Assembly: GCF_002078875.1 (NCBI RefSeq)
Contig: NC_034410.1
Span: 38,096,145 to 38,160,144 of the forward strand
DNA from: Numida meleagris
Taxonomy: Eukaryota > Chordata > Aves > Galliformes > Numididae
DNA length: 64,000 nucleotides
Direction of reading: 5' to 3'
The notes under the pieces were generated by a model. That model made no database searches. It had not been told where the DNA came from and worked only from the letters and a program-made list of their open reading frames with translations. This document shows positions 36,278 to 48,400 of the stretch, one piece after another; position 1 is the stretch's first letter; every line of letters begins with the position of its first letter. The position numbers and the translations under genes are program-made.

Positions 36278-36780
36278 TGTTGTGGTTTACCCCTGGCAGC
36301 AACTCAGCACCACACAGCCACTTGCTTACTCTCCCCGGGTGTTATGGGGAAGAGAATCGGAAAGTGCAAGAGGTCATGGGTTGAGATAAAGGCAGTTTAC
36401 TAGGTAAAGAATAGGCCATGCACACAAGCAAAGCAAAACAAGGAAATAATTTGCTATGGCCCGTCGGCATGCAGGAGTTCTGCCACTTCCAGGAAAGCAG
36501 GGCTCCTCACACCTAATGGTTACCTGGGAAGACAAACACCATCACTCCCAATGTCCCTCCTTCCTGTTTCTTTAATCCTGGCTGTGTCCCCTCCCAGCTG
36601 TTTGTGCATTCCCTGGCAGCTCAGCAGGAGGAGCCGAAAGTCCCTGGCTCTGTGAGCACTGCTCTGCAACAGCTAATACATCCCTCTGTTACCACCACTG
36701 TTTTCATCAAGAATCTAAAATACAGCATCAAGTGAGGCTCTATGGTGAAAATTAACTTTATCCCAGTCAAAACCAGGATA
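36278..36780 (+). mobile_element. Complete solo LTR (avian ERV) with 5-bp target duplication
   Basis: It begins TGTTGTGGTTTACCCCTGGC and ends CCAGTCAAAACCAGGATA (503 bp). The interior has blocks I recognise from a widespread avian LTR family: GTCATGGGTTGAGATAAAGG, ACACAAGCAAAGCAAAACAA, GGAAAGCAGGGCTCC, GGGAAGACAAACACCATCAC and ACTTTATCCCAGTCAAAACC. The 5-base sequence ATGTG flanks both sides (36273-36277 and 36781-36785), as expected for an ERV integration and most like class III (ERVL) duplications. No internal retroviral genes remain, so recombination between two LTRs is inferred. The terminal CA is mutated to TA. Confidence 0.9.
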
Positions 36781-36785
36781 ATGTG

Positions 36786-37871
36786 CGATGTTCATTTCTC
36801 CCTGGCTGCTTCATAGCTCTGAATATGTGCAAGCCATGGCTGACTTTGTGTGTAAAGAAAGGTTTGGATGCAAGGAAAGCAGCCCTTCCCAGATGACTTC
36901 ATCTTCTTTTATTTTTTTTAAGAAAGGAGAAAGAAAGTATAGTTTTTAATTATTTTTTTTAACAGAAAAAACAGCTTCTTTGAATCTGTCTTATTTTCCA
37001 GAATTAATTTCTTTCAACAGTACCACGGAGAATACTTTGTTATAAATTACGCGACAATGGGTGCATTTTAGCTGGGCTGAAATAGGTTATGTTACTTTAT
37101 GCTAGTGCTACAGCTCCAATGCAAGCTGTGCTTTCCTTGTTGTGTATGCAGAGCATGAGAGGCTTGAATGTCCTGAGATATCTTGCTCTGCCTTTTTAGA
37201 AGTCCATAGCAGAAGTGTGATTGATTTGAGGATGCAGAGGATAGAAAGGTGAAGAAAAATTACCTGAGGTTTGTGTTCAGCTCAGGAGTCTATGAGAAAC
37301 AAGGTACTCATCATTATTCATAAAAGGTGAGATACTGCATGCTATTTTTCAAGGTTTTAATTGCTGTTGGCATTACAGATGTATTGCTGGTGGCAGCCAT
37401 CTTGCTGAAATGTGGTGTTTCTGGGGCTACCCACAGAATGGAAACCTCATGGAAGAATTGTTAGCCAGTCTCCAGCAGAGTAGAAAAGTGCAGTCTGCAG
37501 TTAGAAGCAAACTTTATCTTTTGCTTCTGGAGATAAAGACAAACTGGAGTGTTAAATTTCAGTAAGGCTTCTTTTAGGATGGACTTCTGTTGTCCTGGTG
37601 GCTGTGGCTGATGGGTGGGAGCCAAGTGGTGTCTTGGAACATGAACTGGGTCTAGACAAGTCCATGTATAAAAATACGAGGAAGTCATAACCCATGGGGT
37701 TGTCGCAGGTGATCATCTCAGGGTATGATGCCGTGTGAAGGGATGTTTTCCCAACATGTCTCACTTCAACCCATGCTACTTTTCTTGATTTCTCTTTCCC
37801 ACCCTCCATCTCCTTATGAACACTAATTGCTCAGCCGTTTTCCCAGGGTTGTTTGCTACTCTGAAAGCATA
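36786..37871. other. Non-coding stretch, no recognised feature
   Basis: No recognisable exon or repeat family lies between the solo LTR and the next mariner copy. Confidence 0.55.
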
Positions 37872-38414
37872 TGTGAGGGCTGTTCCGAAAGTAATGCCTC
37901 CTATTTTATTATGTAGGCCTATGACATCAGAGGTGGATGCTGGTGGTATGGCAGTAGAGGTTGAACCTTCCCATCAATGTTCCGTCACATTTTGTGGCCG
38001 TGCAACAGATGGCAGCAGAGGGGCAGTCTGACAGAATGGTGTCTGACACGGAAGTGCAGATGAAGAAAAGAGGTGGAATTGAACTCCTCCATGAGAAAAA
38101 AATGGCACTCGCTGACATTCATTGACACTTGCTGAATGTTTATGGATACCAAAGAATGGATGAGAGCACAGTGAAAAAGTGGATGGTGAAACCCTGTGAA
38201 ACAGTGGGTCACCTCCACTGGTGTAAATTTTGATGAGCACAGCATGCGGGCTCTTGTTCATTGCTTGCAAAAATGTATAGCTAATGGTGGTGAGTATGTT
38301 GAAAAATAATGTTTTGTAGCTGCAAATTTTCTCTACCAAATAATGTTATTGTGTTCTTCGTATATGTCGTAATTTCCATGGAAATAAATAGGAGGCATTA
38401 CTTTTGTAGTGACC
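37872..38414 (+). mobile_element. Mariner (Galluhop-type) deletion derivative, copy 1
   Basis: This 543-bp element is flanked by TA on both sides (37870-37871 and 38415-38416). Its ends form inverted repeats: the left has AAAGTAATGCCTCCTATTT and the right AAATAGGAGGCATTACTTTT. The left half keeps the start of a mariner transposase (SDTEVQMKKRGGIELLHEKK, helix-turn-helix region). The right half keeps a C-terminal piece (ALVHCLQKCIANGGEYVEK). The central catalytic DDD part is missing, compared with about 1.2-1.3 kb for full mariners. It therefore cannot move by itself. The right inverted repeat is partly duplicated just outside (see separate entry). Confidence 0.88.
38015..38210 (+). pseudogene. 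Mariner transposase N-terminal remnant
   Basis: The frame from about 38030 reads SDTEVQMKKRGGIELLHEKK followed by MALADIH, a stop, then LLNVYGYQRMDESTVKKWMV. This matches the DNA-binding N-terminus (paired helix-turn-helix) of mariner transposases. A stop in the middle and loss of the catalytic core make it inactive. Confidence 0.75.
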
Positions 38415-38459
38415 TACATGTATTGTGTAGTGACCTGCATTACTTTTGTAGTGACCTAG
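38396..38459 (+). repeat. Direct duplication of the mariner right end
   Basis: GCATTACTTTTGTAGTGACC with following TA occurs at 38396-38417 and again at 38438-38459, 42 bases apart. A third partial copy (GTAGTGACCTGCAT) lies between. It is a small tandem duplication of the terminal repeat after insertion. Confidence 0.85.
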
Positions 38460-41400
38460 TATAAGTTACATAGGGTCAGATATTCTGAGTTGAATGTAGA
38501 CCTCCCTCATGTTGCTTTGATGACCCTGGGGAGTTGCATAACTAAATGCAAAGTTAGGCATGATTTGCACTCCATCCTCAGCTAAGAGAGATGCTACATG
38601 GACATGATGATTCACTTTGGCTGGATCAGGCAAGTATGAGAGGCAAATGCAGAGTAATAGCTCCACATAAAAGGCCCTGTTGACAGAGAGATGCAGTCCC
38701 TGCTGAATCTTTGGGGAAGCACAATTATTTCCAATAAACAGTCAGGACAGAGTCATTGAGGGTAGGCAGAGGAGGTAGGAAAATGCTATCAGCTATAGTC
38801 ATGTTCAATTAGTGGCTGTAAAAGTGACATCTGCTCTGCATATTCTACTTAGGATCAGCACTGAGAGCACAGCTCATCTATTAACGCATCTGACAAGCCA
38901 CAGTTTAACCCACTTTCTCAGCATCTTGCCCAGGAGAATAGGTCATTCTGCTTACTGCGATATTTTTTCAGCACATTTTTCTACCAGTGCTGAGAAAGTG
39001 GTCATATTTCAGACAGGAAGGCCCATTAACTTTTTTCAAACAGAGGCAATTCTCTGCCTGACACACTAACCACAGCCAGTCAGCTCACTCATTGCCCAGT
39101 GTGAGATGGCACCTGCTCATGCTACAGCTAAGTAGCAACTCCTGATGGGTAGAAAGAAGAGGCTAATTCGTAAAAAAAAGTGGTTCAACCAAACACAAAG
39201 TAGTTTCTGTTCTTTTAGATAGTCCCTTGCCACATAAACAGTTAAGATGACTGCCTTGTACAGGAGTCCTGAAGTTCTCATCCAGCTGATATTACACATG
39301 AGCTGGAAAAAAACTTACTAGAGCAGGCTTTTTTCTGTTTAAATGAATAAGAAATAAAAACATTGTCTGAGCTGTTTGGAAAACTGTATTTAGAAGTTCC
39401 AGTAGATGGAAGTGGGAACATATGAACTAAATAGTTATGTGATATGCAGGCAATTGGAGAATGGAAACTTGATGTGTCGTGACAAGAGTAGCAAAAACGT
39501 TTTAAGAGAGTGATCATTGCTAACTGCCTTGATGCCTTTGCTTATATTTGGTATCCCTTAGCACTGTTCCAACTAGATCTTTCCTGTTTTGGATTGTATG
39601 TTCTACAGAGAGGCATTTGTGTTTGGATTTATTATTTGGAAAGCACCATGCCTGGGACAGGGCAGCCAATAATGAGCAAATAACTAATGTGTTTTGGGAG
39701 CCTGTAACAGTAGCTGTACGGAAAAATGGCAAGACTGCCTGGCTTGCACTGCTGTGAGCCTGTGCTGAGAGCTTCTGTACACAACACGTGGTCACTGGCT
39801 AATGTTACCAGTGGTGACTGTGCAGAATTGTGCACAGAGAGCTGAACTGCTAGGAGACAAGTAAGCGCCTTACACAAACAGATCTCAGAGAAGCTTTTCC
39901 CCCTGCAGCCATCAGACTCCTTCCCAGCCCCTCAGGCTGATAAGACCTGCTTCTCTGACCCCATTCTCAGGACTTTTTGCAACAGCAGATCCTCATGATG
40001 CCAAGCTTGCAGGTATCCCTGTCTTCTCTGTGTCAGGATCAGTCTCTTCCTTCCATCGCAAGGACTATAAACATGCAAACTCTTCTTCTCTTTCACCATT
40101 TCAGGACAGTGGTCTCCCCGGGGCACCTTTTGTGTCCTGTTTCCTCTTCCTCACAATCAGGAAACCCTGACCCACCACCCTGCACATCCTGAAGAAGACC
40201 ATTAAGATGAACGTAAGTTCTCGACAGATCAAACAAAAATCTCCTGACACAGTTTACCTAACAGAATGGGTTATGCCTCCTGCTTGCAAAGTTGTCATTT
40301 CTTTACTTTTAGCAACATGAGGATGCCAAAACTGAACATATAAACTGGGTCATTTTGCTGCCGTCACCTTTGAAAATTCAAAGGCAAGGGAAGACAGTGA
40401 TTCCAACTCCAGCTCAACACTCAGTGCAGGCAGATATCTTTGCCATACTGGCTTGTAAGCTGAGCTTTCCCATAAGTAAAAGTGTATTTTAAACACTTCA
40501 TCTTTTTCACTTTTAAACCCATCTTCAAACTGTATTTTAGGCAAGAGTTTCCTCCCCTCCTTTTTTTTTTAATTCAAAAATAATTCTTGCCAATTTGAGA
40601 AACAAAGTGGCACACTCCCAAAATCACATGCAGCAATAGTTTGGTTTTTCCTTTTGCTGAGGGCTGGAAAGCAAGGAATGGAGTCCTATGATGGAAAAGC
40701 TACCTGTCATTGCTTGATGTGCTCAAAATAAGGCCAACTGCTCAGTGCCTAACACTGGGAAGGAGAGGGGAGGAGCAGCACTGTGTTCAGACAGAAGCAC
40801 ACTGTCTGATCCCTTAGCTCTCCTTCATCTCCTGCTTCTTGAAGTCCACAAGGAAAATTCATATATAACATGTGCTGTGTTCTTGGGATATATTTTTCTT
40901 TGAACACATTGGCTGCACTTGCCCTAATCTTGAGGCCTTAATCCTTGTTTAGTTACTTTGGAGAAAGCTATTGATTTGAAGTGGTGATGGGTGCCCTAGT
41001 ACGATATGTACTGTGCTGCTGACACGTTTCCAGCTGCGATCTGGCCACACATGAGTTTGGCTGTTTTTCACTGGTCTGCTACACAAGTACTGGCTGTGGG
41101 CCATTAGCTGCCAGCATGCAGTATTAACACCACAGTTACTGTATAATTTCCCAGAGCCCAGCTTTGATAGTTTCCCATCCAATTAACTCGGACCACCTCT
41201 GCTCCTGCAGTCCTTGTACTCTGCTTTTCTTACCTCCTCCTTTGATGTCCTTCCCAGAGATATCAGAGATAAAAACAGTGAACTTCCAGTCACCTTGGAT
41301 GTTCGGTCATTTCGGTATATTAATGACAGTGGTTACAGAAGACTTGCTGAAGTTTTAGAAATTCTTCCTGCTCCCTCTGGGCTTCTTGATATTTTATTTG

Positions 41401-42774
41401 AACTTACTTACTTACACAACTAAAGCAGAGTTTGCACTGTGGCAGTATCTTTAAATAGAAACTTGACTGTGGTATATTGTTTTGTCTTATATGCACAAAA
41501 AAAGTGTTTTCTGGCAAATTTCACACAGTGAAGAACTTGTAGGATGGGACATAAATTAATTACTATAAATAATGCAGTGACTGTAAACTGGTTTTACAGA
41601 AACAAGAAATCATCAGCAGATTAAGACTGAGCTCATACAGAATTACTGCAGTCAGGGAACTCAATTCAACAGAGACATTTCCCATGCAGTAAAACCATAC
41701 GCTTTCTGAAAACATAAATCATAACAAATGAACTGGGGAAGGCACGACACTGACACACATACAATTACAGAACAAAAGATATCTCTCTTGGTTTGACTTG
41801 TTTGATTAAAAAACCTGAAAGGATAAGACTTGTTTATCACATTGCATGGGGACACAGCAGATCTTTACACTCAAGGCTGTTTCACAAATATACATAGTTG
41901 TGGCACACTAACACTTCAGGCACATTAGTGCTTATTGTAAGTACTTAATAGGTATTTACTTTGTGTAAGGTCAAGGCACTATGAACTCAGTGATGTTCTG
42001 ACTTGAAAGGCAAATACCTTGTGGGGTAATCTGAAAAAGTCTGTTCCCATCAGCAGATGACTCAGAGGCTTGGTAGGGGGTTTGGAGGTGAATACTGTGG
42101 CTTCTGACGAAGTCTTGAGGTGTAAGTTTTAAAGCTTTGCTTGGTACAAGTGACAGTGGTTTGTAGTTCAAAGCATGGCTCAAGGCAGCAATTTCATTTT
42201 CTCTGAATTTCAGCAGAAGAAAAATGTAGGAGCTCACATAGTTGTACGCAGCTTGCAATGAAAAAGGAGCTCTTGTGCTATAAATATATTACAAATGCCA
42301 AAACAAAGTAGATGTGTTCTTATAAACAATCTTGTAAAGGTAGGTAATCTATTCTGTTAGTTGTAAATTACACCCTCCTGGCCTCACAACTCATGAAATT
42401 AAGCTTAGGATAATAGTTTAAAACGTGAACACCCAGAAGTGACATAGCAAATATTTACAGCTTGGTACATCTAATCTATTTATTTATTTAATATTTTCAG
42501 TTTTTTAATCTTTTAATATAAAATTGCAACTTGCTCTTTCTTTTCTGTTAGTCCAAGTGCCAGATTTTAAAGTAATTCCGAATGGATGGACAACAGAAAA
42601 AAATCCGAAGGCTGTTAGGCATCTAATGTTGCACGGAAGTTCCCAGTGGGATTCTCAAAGCACTAGGTCTGTTTGATGCTTAAATTCCATTCCTTTGCAA
42701 TGGGAATTAGCTCCACAACCCTTGTAGACATTTCTGGAAATCATACTTGATGCTTACTTGCATTTTTAATAATC
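38460..42774. other. Non-coding stretch; one cryptic exon-like segment
   Basis: No recognisable coding gene. A segment at 40105-40212 has good splice borders (listed separately). Poly-T lies at 40560-40570. Confidence 0.5.
40105..40212 (+). other. Exon-like segment with good splice sites, non-coding
   Basis: A pyrimidine-rich acceptor (TTCTTCTCTTTCACCATTTC with AG) precedes position 40105, and AAC|GTAAGT follows at 40212-40213. The 108-base interval has stops in all three plus-strand frames, so if used it would be a UTR or lncRNA exon. Such pairs also occur by chance in 64 kb. Confidence 0.2.
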
Positions 42775-43314
42775 TGTGGGGGCTGCTCTGAAAGTAATGC
42801 CTTCCATTTCATTATGTTGGCCCATGATGTTGGAGGGAGATGGTGGTGGTATGGCAGTAGAGGTTGAACCTTCCCACTAATATTCAGTTACATTTTGTTG
42901 CCATTAGACAGATGGCAGCAGAGGGGCAGTCCGACAGAATGGTGTCTGACATGGAAGTGCCGGTGAAGAAAGGGTGTGGAACTGAATTCCTCCATGTGGA
43001 AAAAATGGCACTCATGACATTCATCGACTCTTGTGAACTGTTATGGAGACCAAACAGCAGATGTGAGGTGATGGGCAGTAAGTTTCGGTAGTGGTGACAG
43101 CAGCAGTGGTTCACCTCTGCTGGTGTAAATTTTAATGTGTGCGGCATGCAGGCTCTTGTTCATCCTTGGAAAAAATGTATAGCTAATGGTGGTGACTATG
43201 TTGAAAAATATTGTTTTGTAGTTGAGAATACTCTATCAAATAGTGCTACTGTGCTCTTTGTATCTGTTGTGGTTTCCATGGAAATAAATAGGAGGCATCT
43301 CTTTCAGAGCAACC
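42775..43314 (+). mobile_element. Mariner (Galluhop-type) deletion derivative, copy 2
   Basis: This 540-bp element starts TGTGGGGGCTGCTCTGAAAG and ends AGAGCAACC, followed by TA. The inverted repeats are GGGCTGCTCTGAAAGTAATG (left) and, reversed at the right end, GGTTGCTCTGAAAGAGATGC. It keeps the same pieces as copy 1: an N-terminal transposase start (VSDMEVPVKKGCGTEFLHVE) and the C-terminal segment with AATGTATAGCTAATGGTGGT. The catalytic core is missing. The left TA is mutated. Similar length and similar break region as copy 1 suggest a shared deleted source element. Confidence 0.88.
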
Positions 43315-44312
43315 TACATGCATGCCTTTGCAAATATGGATTCAAGTTATTAAATACTGTCTCAGAATTTACTGAAAAAAATTATGAGAATTTTTCCTAA
43401 GAAAGTATAGCACTGTTAGCCTTGGTATTAATTAGGCTCAAATCAGGAAAAGATGGTTCTATACAGTCCTTTCGAAAATGAATATCTAATCATGCTCTGT
43501 GAGTGCTTAGTCTCATATGCTCTCATAATACAACAAGACAAACATATATTATTCATCTTTCCAGAATCTCAGCTGGTTTTGCTTTAAATAAAGGACAGTA
43601 GATGGATGTCTAAGTCAACTGAGAATTTAATGTCAGAATTTGTTTAGTTGGGCTCAAGCTCTTGACAAGATCTAAATATAAACACAATTAAAAGAGAAAT
43701 CTCTGAGATTTTGAGTCTAAGTTGACTGTAGAAATATACTGTCATCCAATTTGCAAGTAAGTACTTTGGAAAGGTATTTACTTTTTTTGTTTGATTATTT
43801 CTTTGCTCTAAGAAGCACTTGAAAGTCAGTACATTTCAAATGCAAACTGATAGAAATGTAATCTCAGTCATCTAAATGAGGAAGAAGATCAGAGGTCTTC
43901 CAGTTCATCTTTCTTCCCCCATAGTATCTTCTTTTCCAGTTGATAACAGAAAGAAAAGCAAAACTAAAATCAATTCCAGAAGTATATGAAGAAAGTGAAA
44001 AGAATACTGCAATATCGTAGAGCAGTAACAACCCCAAACCTTGTTTTTCCAAGTGTTATATTTTCAGTAGTACATGTGAATGCAAATAGGCTAAAAAAAA
44101 AGCACTGCATCAAATGCATGCTTGCACAAATGCTCACACAAGCATATGCCTTTATGACCTCTTGCTGATTTCTACAATAAAAATGAAGGTCAGAATTTTA
44201 TTTTGATTTGCAAGTTATGGAAGAAGTGTCAGACAGGTACTGCTGGTATGCAATATTTACACACTTAATGACAGAAATATCTGAAATTAGCCGTCTTGCT
44301 CTTGACTTCAGA

Positions 44313-44319
<7 letters not shown>

Positions 44320-44345
<26 letters not shown>

Positions 44346-44346
44346 A
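44320..44346 (+). repeat. (AC)n microsatellite
   Basis: About 13 uninterrupted AC units. Likely polymorphic in length. Confidence 0.95.
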
Positions 44347-44693
44347 TAGCAGCAAGAAAAGCTTTTTTTATTCAAAGGTGTAGCACTCCTTTTATGATAC
44401 TTGCTATCTACTATTGCCATCTAAAGCTTACTCCCTTAATGCTGATTGGATATTTTTGCTGAGGCATGTAGCAGTGAAGCATGAAGCAGTATTTTCCATC
44501 TACTGACATATCAAAAGGTAGCTTATCGGATCATCTTAGTTTGCCATTTTTCCTGCGTCACAGGTACATTCTTTGGTCGACTAGTCCTTGTTCCTTCGGG
44601 GAGGGGCCTTTCTCGTTACATCTCGTATCCTCGCAACCGCCTATTACAACAAGAACCCCACCTACTTTCTTCCTATTTGTGATACTTTCTCCA

Positions 44694-44715
44694 CTGTGTA
44701 GCCTAGGCTACACAG
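44694..44715. repeat. Perfect 22-bp palindrome
   Basis: The half-site CTGTGTAGCCT is followed directly by its exact reverse complement with no spacer. It lies just downstream of an unusually CpG-containing patch (44575-44640) in otherwise AT-rich DNA. It could extrude as a cruciform, or be part of an unrecognised mobile element end; neither is shown. Confidence 0.9.
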
Positions 44716-45462
44716 AAATAGAAAAGAAATGAACAGGTCTGATTGTGGTCATGGTGGTGATGAGTTGTTAGTAAAACCAATAAATATACACGTTACCAGC
44801 CCCTAGAAGACCAGGGACAAAAAATGAGCATCACCCAAGAAGGCAGGATGTGCGTTGGCTGAGTTTGCATGGTTGTAGTAGGAAACAGTTACAGGGCTGC
44901 ACAAGTTATATTTATACATCTTGTTTCATATCAAACTAACCTGCAAAACAAATGACTTACCTCTTTTTTACTATGAATATTTAAATACTTCGTTTTCTGA
45001 GTGCATGCAAATGAAATGTCACGTAACTAGCTGGTTGAATTTATTAAGTCCACTCAAAGATGATCCTTCTTACAGATGTAAACCTATATATTTAATTTCA
45101 CAAACAAATAGCATTGACAGTCAGCCAAGAACACTTAATCACACATGCCTACAGGCTGGCTCCTTGCATGAATGGTTCTCCCTGATGCACCAGTAAAATT
45201 GAATTATATTCTGAGAAGAACAACAAACCTTTGATAACAGAATCCAAAGCATCGTTACCTCAGTTGCACTGAATATGCTGAACTCCTGTAAAAGCAAAAG
45301 AGCAGGGACTTCTTTTGAAAGATGTGCTTTCAATTGTGTATTCATTGTGGGTACACTTTTTCTTTCCTTTCTCTTCAGTCTTTCATAGAACCCATTATTC
45401 CATATTTAAATATAAAAATCTTGTTTGTTTCGGCCAGTATTAATGACTTCATATTTTATCTT

Positions 45463-45482
45463 TTTTTTTTTTTTTTTTTTTT
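45463..45482 (+). repeat. Poly-T tract
   Basis: About 20 consecutive T bases. Low-complexity sequence. Confidence 0.9.
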
Positions 45483-48400
45483 GCTAGTAGACTGGAACTT
45501 CCTGCATGCGCCACAGTGGAGACAAACTTCTTTTTCTTTGTGAAATGAATAACATTAATTCTGATCATTTTCCTAATTAGTAGAGCTCTTCACAGGAGCA
45601 TTATTTTTAAGTGCTGTTACCAGAATTACTCAGGAGAGCTTAGAGGTTTAGATTACTGATGTTTAAATTAATTAAAGAGATCTATCTGTGAATTTTCCCA
45701 TCTGAGTTAAGATTCAAAATCTTTTTTGTTTGTTTTTGTTGGGTTTTGTTTGTTGGTGTTTCATTGGTGGCTTTTTTTTGGAAATGTTTCCAGCAACAGC
45801 AAATTTGAAGAAAATCTGATTTAAATGTTGTCTGCTGCACAGGAAATTACATTAACATTTCAGTTAAAAATTACATGTAGACAATTGCTCATTTATCCTG
45901 ATGTCCCATATGTCTTAGCCTTGGGTAACTAAACACAGACAAGCTGAAATCAGTGGCATTGCAGTAACTTGTATGGGCCTGATCCTAACCCAGATATATT
46001 TGATAGTGAAAAAAGGCAAGGGAAAGTCTGGACACCTGCCTTCTTTTCTGAGTACTTCCCTTGTTGCTCTGGGCCTTCACGGAACAAAATAGCAGAAGAC
46101 GCACTTCATGAAGCAAAAGCATGAGTGATGGATGAGACATTTGAAAGTACAGGATCTAATTTAGCTTCCACTGACTTTAGGCAGATGGACTAAACGCAAG
46201 AATGTGAAGTACTGCATGTATTTTAAAACGTTAATTGATTTACTTGAAGTTGTCTGCTGTGGCTGGGTGCAATAGAGATCAGTGGTGTTTTGGACACCAG
46301 TTGATGGGAGACTCCTAAGTATGGCAGTGGATCAAGACTCACTGCAGTGCTGTTACTGTGTAAAAACCACTTGAACTTTTTCAAAGTTAACAGAAAATTC
46401 TTGTTCCAACAAAGATAGCTACATAATCCCTATGGAGGCCAGGATCTGAGAGTAGGCGTAAACCCACTGAGCCCTGTTAGCCCCTCTCTTCCCTTCCTTG
46501 CTGCTGGCTGTAGTTCAGCCTTGGCTTGGAGCAGCTGTGCTCTGCTTCAGGGCTGAACTCGGACTATTTGCTGGCAGACTGCACTGCAGCATGTTCTTGC
46601 CAGCTTAGGCCAGCATTGGCCAGGCAGTATGACACACAGAGGCTCTTCTCTGGAGTGCTGGGGGCGGGGCTGAGCTATCTCAGAAGGAATTTATGCCATG
46701 GATGCTGCACAAGGACAGCCTTCAGCTTAGACACAGACAGCTGTGGACCAGAGCCAGGCTTTGGAGACCATGACAGACAACTACTGAACTGTAGGAAAAA
46801 CAAAGTCCTGAGATAAAACATAGCTCAGATAAGCTGTCCTCCAAAAGCAGTAATGACTCAAGAGCTCAGTCCCATGCCATGGCATTTCATAGCAGTATTT
46901 ACATTGCTGGACAAGCAAGAGATCAAATAGACATTTAGGCAGAAGCCACTAAGGAGGGATGTGACTATGGATGAACTGTGGATGGAGAGGTATTGGTTAC
47001 AGAGCTTTAGGAAAATATTTCCAAATTTGATCTCACAAAATTTGGCTCTAAAATTTGCACATAGCAAAAATAGCCTTCTGAAAAGAATCATCCCTTAATG
47101 TAGATCAAGTCAGCTGAAGCTGACATTTGTTTAATTTGCATTAATTTCTATTCCTTCTCTCTCTCAACCTCCTCCTATTTTTTAATTTATTTTTTTTTAA
47201 ATAACCAAAACACTTTGAAAGCAACAGAGATGAAAACAGTACTTCAGTGAAACTCAGATAGATAGAAGCTACCCACTAAAACTCATTTAATAGAGATCCC
47301 AAAGGCTTTTCTAAATGAAACCAATTACGAGCTCTTCCTGAGATAAGGTGATGGACCCCTGAGATGCTTATGTATAAAACATTTTCCATTAATAAGAAAC
47401 CATTCCTCCTGAAGATGCTGTTTTTTAGCGTGCTGACAATTGCATCATCATCTTTATTAATGTCATTGGTGAAACACCTTGAAAATAATTCAAGAATGTA
47501 GAATATATTTGGATAGGATGCTGAACTAAAAATGGAGTGATCCTGTTTTATGCAATCTCACTGCTCCTTTGCAAAGCAATTAGATTTCCAATTGTGACAG
47601 TCTTAATGGTAAGATTCTGTCAGTTTTCAAGTTCAGGTTGTTTCCTGCTCTCCTCTGATAAGAAAATCAGAATGGAAAGTGCTTGCTTTATACAAAATAT
47701 TATCTGTATTTGCCAAAAAAAACCCCTTACAGATGCTCTCATTCCTTTGAAATTTCTTTCCGAGGCCTGGCACCTCTCATGAATAGGGAAGGCAATTTTA
47801 ACATACATCTCCACCTTTAATTCCTCAGTGCATCAGTTTTAGTGACAATCATTACAATCGAGTTGACAAGCCTACAAACCTGAGAGGCATTGTCAGAAAC
47901 TGAAGTGAGCACCCAGCCTGAAATCAGAGCATTTGTTCCTTGACAGTTCCGGCATGGTGGCAGCCAGATAGGGCTGAAAAAAGAGAGAAGGCACTGTAGT
48001 TCCTCCTCGCTGATCTGAAGCCTGCAAACAGAGATCGTTTCAGACATAAATACTTGAAGCAGCCTGGTTTCCTGGGAGGCTGCTGTAAGAGTGAAGCACA
48101 CCGATCCCTTCTCCGAAGGTTTGTGTTTCATGACCCCATTTTGATGACTGATTGTTTCTAACATTCATTCTCTGCAAAGATTCTCTCCTAGAGAACTCAT
48201 TTATATTACAAATGAGAGGTTTTTGAGGGGGGTTCAGACTGTATTTTATCTCCTTATTCTTTCAGCTGACAAAAAAAAGGTTTAATGCTTGATCTGCTAC
48301 TGAATTTTTACATTTTACATATATTATGTTATATACAAGCCATTTGATATACTCAACTTTTCAGGTTATTAACATATTTTACTTCATCCCTGTGGGTTTT

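Noticed and set aside
42884..43147. 87-codon minus-strand frame in mariner copy 2 (and similar frames opposite copy 1)
   Set aside because: These are antisense shadows of the mariner transposase remnant on the plus strand.
46526..46816. 96-codon Cys-containing plus-strand frame in a GC-richer segment
   Set aside because: The Cys spacing fits no zinc-finger or secreted-peptide pattern I know, and there are no supporting exon borders.
47817..48164. 115-codon minus-strand frame in a repeat-free area
   Set aside because: No recognisable motif, signal peptide or membrane segment, and no splice context. Frames of this length are expected by chance in 64 kb.
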